Below, one piece after another: positions 1 through 4,237 of a stretch of 5,425 bases of DNA. Source of the stretch: Planctomycetota bacterium (lineage in GTDB: Bacteria; Planctomycetota; Phycisphaerae; Sedimentisphaerales; Anaerohalosphaeraceae); the NCBI GenBank assembly GCA_003644175.1, contig QNBS01000179.1:1-5425 (forward strand), given 5' to 3'. The position numbers were made by a program, and so were the translations under genes. Positions within the stretch are counted from its first letter, which is position 1; each line of letters opens with the position of its first letter. The notes beneath the pieces are model-generated. The model had not been told where the DNA came from. It saw only the letters and a list, made by a program, of their open reading frames with translations, and ran no database searches.

Positions 1-201
1 GGCGAAGCTTTCTTTTATGTCGGTCAGGCAATCGGCGATGTCTTCGGGGCGGCCCTGGATTAGGAGTTCCACTGAGTTGTCGGGGAGGTTCTTTACAAAG
101 CCGGTCAGATCGTACCTCATTGCGATGCGATGGCAGGTGTATCGAAAGCCAACGCCCTGGACTCGACCCGAGAAAATCACATGTTTTGCAGTATCGGCCA
201 T
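1..201 (-). CDS. acyP: acylphosphatase, partial (C-terminus beyond the left edge)
   Basis: Reading the minus strand from an ATG at 201-199 gives 67 uninterrupted codons up to the window edge. The protein carries the acylphosphatase signature: GRVQGVGFRY at residues 12-21 (phosphate-binding loop, with the expected catalytic Arg at residue 20) and GFVKNLPDNSVE at residues 34-45, with the catalytic Asn at residue 38. The family hydrolyses carboxyl-phosphate bonds of acyl phosphates such as acetyl phosphate or carbamoyl phosphate and is a small cytosolic enzyme of about 90-100 residues, so roughly the last quarter is missing here. It is transcribed divergently from the phosphatase gene. There is no good Shine-Dalgarno sequence before the ATG, only a weak AATAAGAT. 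The family call is secure from the motifs; the physiological substrate is not known. Confidence 0.93.
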   Translation of the reverse strand, partial: MADTAKHVIFSGRVQGVGFRYTCHRIAMRYDLTGFVKNLPDNSVELLIQGRPEDIADCLTDIKESFA

Positions 202-287
202 ATCTTATTTGGTAGAATACGTTATAATCAGCGTCTGGTACAACAATTTTGTGTAACATTTTAGCCACGTGTGCAAAAAGCAGGAAA

Positions 288-316
288 CCGCCCGTTCGGC
301 TACGCTCAGGGCGGGC
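288..316. repeat. GC-rich imperfect palindrome inside the MITE-like element
   Basis: CCGCCC at 288-293 pairs with GGGCGG at 309-314, or alternatively GCCCG at 290-294 with CGGGC at 312-316. They enclose a loop containing TTCGGCTACGCTCAG. A further GGCGG at 322-326 could compete for CCGCC at 288-292. The loop resembles dispersed repeats of the type TTCGACTACGCTCAGG that I recall from many environmental bacterial genomes; that resemblance is from memory and untested. Confidence 0.5.
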
Positions 317-331
317 TCTGCGGCGGAAACT

Positions 332-368
332 ATTTTATACTGGATTCCCGCCTTCGCGGGAATGACAA
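332..368. repeat. dispersed palindromic repeat, copy 1 (WIPAFAGMT type)
   Basis: The core is a perfect hairpin: ATTCCCGC at 344-351 pairs with GCGGGAAT at 356-363 around the four-base loop CTTC. It is preceded by ATTTTA and TGG and followed by GACAA. A second, diverged copy with the same flanks lies at 1764-1800 in the same orientation. Read in one frame this repeat gives WIPAFAGMT, a peptide familiar from false gene extensions in repeat-rich genomes. It lies inside the 252-398 element, so it is either an intrinsic part of it or a nested insertion. Confidence 0.75.
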
Positions 369-421
369 GCGAATCTCACACTTGGCTAAATTGTTACAAT
401 TTTGTTATTAATCCACGAGAG

Positions 422-1735
422 ATGACGGAAAAACTATCAAAAGAGATGCTCGATCGCCGGGATCAGGAGCAGATGTTTCAGATTACGACGCTTGTCGCCG
501 GTAAATTTGAGTTGCCGGAGGTTCTTGATCGCCTTGCCGAGGCGGCGGTGATCATTACGAATACGACGGCCTGTTCGATCCGGCTGCTGGATGACGAGGC
601 GGGCGACTTGAAGATGAGCAGCACCTTCGGGCTCAGCGAGGAGTACCGCAATAAGGGGGTTGTGTCCAAGGAGGACCCGGTCATTAAGGCCGCCTTCGAA
701 GGCGAGGTGGTCATTCTGGATGATATGCGCGTCGATTCGCGCGTCAAATACCCCGAAGCCGCTGCGAAGGAAGGGCTCATCAGCCAGCTCACCGTGGCGA
801 TGAAGTTTCGGGACAGGCCCATCGGGGTCCTGCGCCTCTACAGCCCCGAGCCCGGGCGCTTTGACGAGGCCGCCCGTGCCATAGCGCGCATCGTCGCAAG
901 CCAGTGCGCCGTGGCGATAACCAACGCCAAACTCTACAAACAGGCGATCGAGGGGGCGCACATAGCAGAGCAGATGCGCCTGGCGGCGGTTATTCAGAGA
1001 AGGATGGTCCCGCAGCAGGCGCCGTGCTGTTCGGGCCTGGATGTCGCTGCGATCTATCAGCCGTGTTTCGAGATCGGCGGCGACCTCTACGACTTTGTCC
1101 GCCTTGACGAGCACACAATCGCTATCGTTATCGCCGACGTGATCGGCAAGGGGATACCCGCCGCCATTATGATGAGCATGTTTCGCGGCGCCATCCGCGC
1201 CTATGCCGACGGCGGATACGAGCGACACACTTTGACCGAAATCTGCGTCAAAGTCAACCGGCTTACGTGCAGGGAATGCCGGGACGGCGAGTTTATCACG
1301 CAGTTTATCGCCGCCGTGGATACAAAGGAAATGACGATTACCTACTGCAACTGCGGACATGAGCCGGGGCTCCTTATACGGGACGGGCAGGTAACCGAAT
1401 TGGACAAGGGCGGCCTGGTCCTGGGCGTCATGGAAGATGCCGAGTATGCCACCGAGACGCTGAGTATCGAGGACAACGATTGCCTGCTGTTGTACACCGA
1501 CGGCCTGATCGACGCGATGAACTTCGACGGAAAGCTTTGGGGAAAAGACCGGATGCTGACGGCGGCAAATGAATGCCTGCAATGCTCGGCGGACCAGATG
1601 GTCAGGCGGATTCTCGCCTACAGGAGAAGATTCGTCGGCCTTGCCAGGCAGGTCGACGACACCAGCATAGTCGCGGTCAAGATCGACAGGAACGCCAACA
1701 ACACCGACTGCGAGTGCGAAAAAGCAAGAGAGTGA
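422..1735 (+). CDS. GAF-domain SpoIIE/PP2C-type serine phosphatase (RsbU-like)
   Basis: The 437-residue soluble protein has two domains. Residues about 20-175 form a GAF-type sensor domain (contains TACSIRLLDD and IGVLRLYSP), which in this family binds small ligands or mediates dimerisation. Residues about 180-425 form a SpoIIE-type PPM phosphatase. They begin with the characteristic helix EQMRLAAVIQRRMVPQ, followed by EIGGDLYDF (217-225), ADVIGKGIPAA (238-248), NCGHEPGLL (310-318), LYTDGLIDA (357-365) and DDTSIVAV (412-419). The metal-binding aspartates (Asp221, Asp239, Asp360, Asp413) are all present, so it should be active. Such enzymes usually dephosphorylate an STAS anti-anti-sigma factor; no partner gene is in this window. 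The start at 422 is chosen because the frame stays open upstream to a GTG at 269 only by reading through a repeat. The ribosome site is poor: GAGAG directly touches the ATG. An alternative ATG lies at 446. There is no membrane segment or signal peptide. Confidence 0.9.
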   Translation: MTEKLSKEMLDRRDQEQMFQITTLVAGKFELPEVLDRLAEAAVIITNTTACSIRLLDDEAGDLKMSSTFGLSEEYRNKGVVSKEDPVIKAAFEGEVVILDDMRVDSRVKYPEAAAKEGLISQLTVAMKFRDRPIGVLRLYSPEPGRFDEAARAIARIVASQCAVAITNAKLYKQAIEGAHIAEQMRLAAVIQRRMVPQQAPCCSGLDVAAIYQPCFEIGGDLYDFVRLDEHTIAIVIADVIGKGIPAAIMMSMFRGAIRAYADGGYERHTLTEICVKVNRLTCRECRDGEFITQFIAAVDTKEMTITYCNCGHEPGLLIRDGQVTELDKGGLVLGVMEDAEYATETLSIEDNDCLLLYTDGLIDAMNFDGKLWGKDRMLTAANECLQCSADQMVRRILAYRRRFVGLARQVDDTSIVAVKIDRNANNTDCECEKARE

Positions 1736-1763
1736 TACCCTTTAAGGAGCCGCTTCGCGGGCG

Positions 1764-1800
1764 ATTTTAGTGGATTCCTCGGCTGCGCTCGGAATGACAA
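1764..1800. repeat. dispersed palindromic repeat, copy 2 (diverged)
   Basis: This 37-bp stretch shares its outline with the copy at 332-368: ATTTTA, then TGGATTCC, a variable GC-rich centre, then GGAATGACAA. The pairing arms are ATTCC at 1774-1778 and GGAAT at 1791-1795, with the loop TCGGCTGCGCTC, so the stem is shorter than in copy 1. A small separate hairpin, CCGC-TTC-GCGG at 1750-1760, lies just before it. No long terminal inverted repeats like those at 252-398 are visible around it. It lies in the 127-nt gap between the phosphatase and cmk. Confidence 0.65.
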
Positions 1801-1862
1801 ATTGGACTTTGATAGAGTGATTAAGGCTTGAGTGAATATGGCAAGGCGGACGTGCATTACTA

Positions 1863-2552
1863 ATGGCGGAAATGATCGTTACAATTGACGGGCCCGCCGG
1901 TGTGGGCAAGAGCACTGTTTCGAGGATGCTTGCGAAGATCCTTGGCGCGGCGTTTCTGGATACGGGGGCGATGTATCGGGCTCTTACCCTGGCGGCGTTG
2001 GGTAGAAACGTCGATTTGACGGATACGCAAAAGGTTCTGGAGGTGTTGGAGGGCTGCGAATTTGAGTTTACGGTCGCCGATGACGAAATGAGAGTCGCTG
2101 TTGACGGTCGGGACGTGACGGCGGCCATTCGCGCGCCTGAGGTGACGGCGGCGGTGAGGCATGTTGCCGCAGCGGGGCTGCTTCGCGGCCGACTTGTCGA
2201 GATGCAGAGGCGATTTGCCGCCCGGTACGACAGGATCGTTACCGAGGGCAGGGATCAGGGTACGGTTGCGTTTCCGGATGCCGGGTTCAAGTTTTTCCTG
2301 GCCGCCGACGTTGATGAAAGGGCGCAACGCAGAAAACTCCAGCTCGAACAGGCCGGCGCCTGCGCCGACATCCGGCAACTGAAGGCCGATATCATTAAAC
2401 GGGACGCATCGGATGAGAATCGTTTAGCCGGTCCTCTGATACCCGCCGAAGACGCCGTTATTATTGACACAACGCACCTTGACGCGGCGGGCGTTGTGAA
2501 GGAAATGGTCGAAATTATCAAGAGAAAGACAAATGGCGCCGACTCCGGGTAA
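1863..2552 (+). CDS. cmk: cytidylate (CMP/dCMP) kinase
   Basis: This cytosolic enzyme transfers phosphate from ATP to CMP or dCMP, feeding nucleotide and phospholipid (CDP-diacylglycerol) synthesis. The 229 residues match the usual family length. They show the P-loop GPAGVGKST at 10-18, DTGAMYRA at 33-40, the nucleotide-binding segment IRAPEVTAAVRHVA at 89-102, TEGRDQGTVAFPDA at 127-140, the ERAQRR helix at 152-157, and the lid region with IIKRDASDENR at 177-187 followed by PLIPAEDAVIIDTT at 191-204. GRDQGT replaces the GRDIGT of enterobacterial enzymes. The start could be ATG 1863 or ATG 1872 (the latter gives MIVTIDGPAG). The only Shine-Dalgarno-like sequence, AAGGCGGA at 1843-1850, sits 12 nt before the first. 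It is the first gene of a tight run with plsC and ispH; a TTGATA at 1809-1814 is a possible -35 but lacks a good -10. Confidence 0.96.
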   Translation: MAEMIVTIDGPAGVGKSTVSRMLAKILGAAFLDTGAMYRALTLAALGRNVDLTDTQKVLEVLEGCEFEFTVADDEMRVAVDGRDVTAAIRAPEVTAAVRHVAAAGLLRGRLVEMQRRFAARYDRIVTEGRDQGTVAFPDAGFKFFLAADVDERAQRRKLQLEQAGACADIRQLKADIIKRDASDENRLAGPLIPAEDAVIIDTTHLDAAGVVKEMVEIIKRKTNGADSG

Positions 2553-3216
2553 GGAAAAACTCGTCAAGAGGATATGGCACTCGATTGCGCGGCTCTTGTG
2601 CTCGGGGCTTTTGTGCACTCTGTATCGCGTGCGTGCTTATGGTATTAAACATGTGCCGCGCAAAGGGCCGGTCATCATCCTGTGCAATCATCAGTGCTAT
2701 CTCGATCCGATGTTTGTGCAGTCGTGGGTTCCCCGTAATTTCCATTTCATCGCGCGTCAAAGCCTGTGGGAGTCGAAATTTTTGGGCGCGCTGCTTAACA
2801 CGGTGTACGTGGTTCCGATCAAGCAGGGACAGGGGGATATCGCGGCGATGAGGACGATCATCGCCAAGCTCAAGGCCGGTAATGCCGTATGCCTTTTTCC
2901 GGAAGGGGAAAGGACGTTCGACGGGATGATATCGGATATAAAGCCCGGATTCGGCCTGATCAGTCGAAAAAGCAACGCCGACGTCGTGCCGGTTGTACTG
3001 GAAGGCGCATTTGAGTGCTGGCCCAGAACGAAGAAGTTTCCGAAACTCGGCAAAGTTGTCGTCAGTTTCGGCGAAAGGATTACGACCGAAGAAATCAAAC
3101 GGTTGGGCGACCGCGAATTTGCAAAGTTCCTTACGCTGAGGATGCGAGAGATGCACAACGAATTGAGGCTCAAGACGGGCAGGGCGCCTTTCGATTATCC
3201 TGGACAGGAATCCTGA
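2533..3216 (+). CDS. plsC: 1-acyl-sn-glycerol-3-phosphate acyltransferase (PlsC/LPLAT family)
   Basis: The product likely acylates lysophosphatidic acid at the sn-2 position to make phosphatidic acid at the cytoplasmic face of the membrane. The 227 residues contain the acyltransferase blocks in order. Block I is NHQCYLD at 52-58, with catalytic His53 and Asp58 (HX4D). Block II is around FIARQSLWESKFLGALL at 72-88. Block III is FPEGERTFDG at 122-131, and the proline-containing block IV is DVVPVVLEGAF at 150-160. The hydrophobic stretch near residues 15-31 probably anchors it to the membrane. Two motif positions differ from the usual consensus: Cys instead of Ser after the catalytic His (NHxS), and FPEGERT where FPEGTRS is common. 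The start overlaps the end of cmk by 20 nt, implying translational coupling, and the preceding AGAGAAAG is only a weak ribosome site. The exact acyl acceptor is inferred from the family. Confidence 0.9.
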   Translation: MAPTPGKEKLVKRIWHSIARLLCSGLLCTLYRVRAYGIKHVPRKGPVIILCNHQCYLDPMFVQSWVPRNFHFIARQSLWESKFLGALLNTVYVVPIKQGQGDIAAMRTIIAKLKAGNAVCLFPEGERTFDGMISDIKPGFGLISRKSNADVVPVVLEGAFECWPRTKKFPKLGKVVVSFGERITTEEIKRLGDREFAKFLTLRMREMHNELRLKTGRAPFDYPGQES

Positions 3217-3217
3217 A

Positions 3218-3223
3218 AGAAGG
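3218..3223 (+). promoter_or_regulatory. Shine-Dalgarno site that sets the ispH start
   Basis: AGAAGG lies 6 nt before the ATG at 3230. It directly abuts the in-frame TTG at 3224, so the ATG is the better start. Beginning at the ATG also puts the first iron-sulfur cysteine at residue 12, as in the E. coli enzyme. Confidence 0.7.
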
Positions 3224-3229
3224 TTGTCG

Positions 3230-4087
3230 ATGGAAGTCATCCTTGCCGAAAAATGCGGTTTCTGCCTGGGAGTCAAAAATGCCATTATGTTGGCCAAGCA
3301 GACCCTCGCCCAGAACAGCAACGTCTTTAGCCTCGGTTCTATCATACACAATCAGCAGGTCATCGAGGAACTGGCGCAAGCCGGACTGAAAACCGTCGAT
3401 TCCGTCGATGAGATTGCCTCCGGCACGGTTCTGATTCGTTCACACGGGGCAACTCGACAGCAGCTTGAGAGAATAAAAGAAAAAAAACTCGAACTTGTCG
3501 ACGCAACCTGCGTCCTCGTCAAGAGGCTCCAGAAGATAAGCCACGCGCTCAACGAAGACGGTTACAAAGTCGTTATAATTGGCGACGAAAGACATCCCGA
3601 AGTTCAGGCTATAGTCGGGTACGCCGACAATGTTGCGGTTATCGGCGCCGAGGCTGATTTACATAAACTCTCCGGTCATGGGAAGTTAGGAGTGATTTGC
3701 CAGACCACCCAGAGCCCCGATCACTTTGGGCGGATGGTTGGGGAAATCATAAAGAAAGGCTTTACTGAACTTAAAATCATCAATACCCTCTGCAGAGAGG
3801 CCATAAGAAGGCAGCAATCGGCCATCAAACTGTGCAAACAAGTCGATATCATGTTCGTATTAGGAGGTCTTAACAGTGCAAATACAAAAAAGCTTGCCGA
3901 ATTGTGCAAAAAGTGCAATAATATGACGTTTCACTTGCAAAACTGGGATGAACTTGATACAAGTATTCTTTGCGGGAAGGAAACCGCAGGCGTTACCGCC
4001 GGGGCCTCGACGCCCCACCGAGTGATAGATGAGTTTGTCGAGAAACTCTCTGCTTATGACACTGACTGCGGCGATGACGTGGATTAG
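3230..4087 (+). CDS. ispH: 4-hydroxy-3-methylbut-2-enyl diphosphate reductase
   Basis: This cytosolic iron-sulfur enzyme performs the last step of the MEP pathway, reducing HMBPP to IPP and DMAPP. All three cluster-ligand cysteines are visible: Cys12 in CGFCLGV, Cys94 in DATC, and Cys188 in NTLCREAIRRQ. The substrate-binding residues are also present: His40 (GSIIHNQQV), His72 (RSHGA), His122 and Glu124 (RHPEV), the threonines of CQTTQ at 158-161, Ser216 and Asn218 in GGLNSANT, and Ser260 in AGASTP. The length of 285 is slightly shorter than the E. coli protein (316) and typical of the compact bacterial form. One departure is DATCVLVKRLQ, where the residue after Cys94 is normally Pro. The C-terminus ends in an acidic tail. 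It starts 13 nt after plsC and is followed 22 nt after its stop by a strong terminator, so it is probably the last gene of the cmk-plsC-ispH transcript. Confidence 0.97.
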   Translation: MEVILAEKCGFCLGVKNAIMLAKQTLAQNSNVFSLGSIIHNQQVIEELAQAGLKTVDSVDEIASGTVLIRSHGATRQQLERIKEKKLELVDATCVLVKRLQKISHALNEDGYKVVIIGDERHPEVQAIVGYADNVAVIGAEADLHKLSGHGKLGVICQTTQSPDHFGRMVGEIIKKGFTELKIINTLCREAIRRQQSAIKLCKQVDIMFVLGGLNSANTKKLAELCKKCNNMTFHLQNWDELDTSILCGKETAGVTAGASTPHRVIDEFVEKLSAYDTDCGDDVD

Positions 4088-4108
4088 TGATTCAGCGATG
4101 TCGAAACT

Positions 4109-4139
4109 GCATTGACTGCGTGAGTCAATGCGTTTTTTT
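4109..4139 (+). terminator. rho-independent terminator after ispH
   Basis: GCATTGACT at 4109-4117 and AGTCAATGC at 4123-4131 form a perfect 9-bp stem around the loop GCGTG. A single G and then seven consecutive T residues (4133-4139) follow. This is a textbook intrinsic terminator, placed 22 nt after the ispH stop and about 100 nt before rpsA. It suggests that rpsA is transcribed mostly from its own promoter. Confidence 0.9.
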
Positions 4140-4168
4140 GTTATTAACTTTGTAGAGCCGTTTTTAAT
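4138..4168 (+). promoter_or_regulatory. candidate rpsA promoter
   Basis: TTGTTA at 4138-4143 and TTTAAT at 4163-4168 (5 of 6 matches to TATAAT) could be -35 and -10 elements, but the 19-nt spacing is long. They are placed logically between the terminator and rpsA. The -35 overlaps the end of the terminator T-run. This is a suggestion from weak consensus only. Confidence 0.3.
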
Positions 4169-4237
4169 GGCTTGTCGGCGTAAATGTGGGGCGTCGACGA
4201 GTCGGCCAACAGACTCCGCAGTAAAAGGTGTAATTTT
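4169..4237 (+). promoter_or_regulatory. rpsA 5' leader with short hairpins and ribosome site
   Basis: The leader contains a 5-bp hairpin, GAGTC at 4199-4203 with GACTC at 4212-4216, and the self-complementary octamer CGTCGACG at 4192-4199. It ends with the ribosome site AAAAGGTG (4223-4230), 7 nt before the ATG. In several bacteria S1 represses its own translation through structure in its leader; whether that applies here is inference. Confidence 0.35.

Larger units (their letters stand above)
252..398. mobile_element. MITE-like element with terminal inverted repeats and target duplication
   Basis: The left arm at 252-273 (starts TGTAACA, contains TTTAGCCA, ends GTGTG) and the right arm at 377-398 (starts CACAC, contains TGGCTAAA, ends TGTTACA) are reverse complements at 20 of 22 positions. 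The match stops abruptly on both sides. Each outer end is directly abutted by the same hexamer, ATTTTG, at 246-251 and 399-404, which reads as a target-site duplication. The wider shared string ACAATTTTGT occurs at 243-252 and 396-405. The 147-bp body codes for nothing convincing and contains two inner palindromic segments (288-316 and 344-363). No transposase is present, so movement would have depended on one supplied elsewhere. The TGT...ACA ends are common to several insertion-sequence families, and I cannot assign one. The structure is seen directly; calling it a MITE is inference. Confidence 0.72.

Noticed and set aside
17..256. Plus-strand open frame of 79 codons at the left edge
   Set aside because: It is antisense to the acylphosphatase, whose catalytic Arg and Asn motifs are clear on the minus strand.
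288..363. Possible CRISPR or tandem array in the repeat-rich spacer
   Set aside because: The repeats are palindromes of different sequence with no regular unit or spacer length and no cas genes nearby.
437..1582. Long minus-strand open frame (381 codons) opposite the phosphatase
   Set aside because: The + strand frame has complete GAF and SpoIIE motifs; the antisense translation shows no recognisable domain and is a by-product of GC-rich codon use.
1750..1769. Possible terminator after the phosphatase (CCGC-TTC-GCGG followed by GATTTT)
   Set aside because: The stem is only 4 bp and the T-run is only four bases and offset from the stem; it more likely belongs to the dispersed repeat.
3224..3229. 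TTG at 3224 as the ispH start
   Set aside because: The Shine-Dalgarno sequence directly abuts it, leaving no spacing; ATG 3230 has proper spacing and the family-typical N-terminus.
2518..3351. Minus-strand open frame (277 codons) opposite plsC and the start of ispH
   Set aside because: It spans two well-supported genes on the other strand and has no recognisable motifs.
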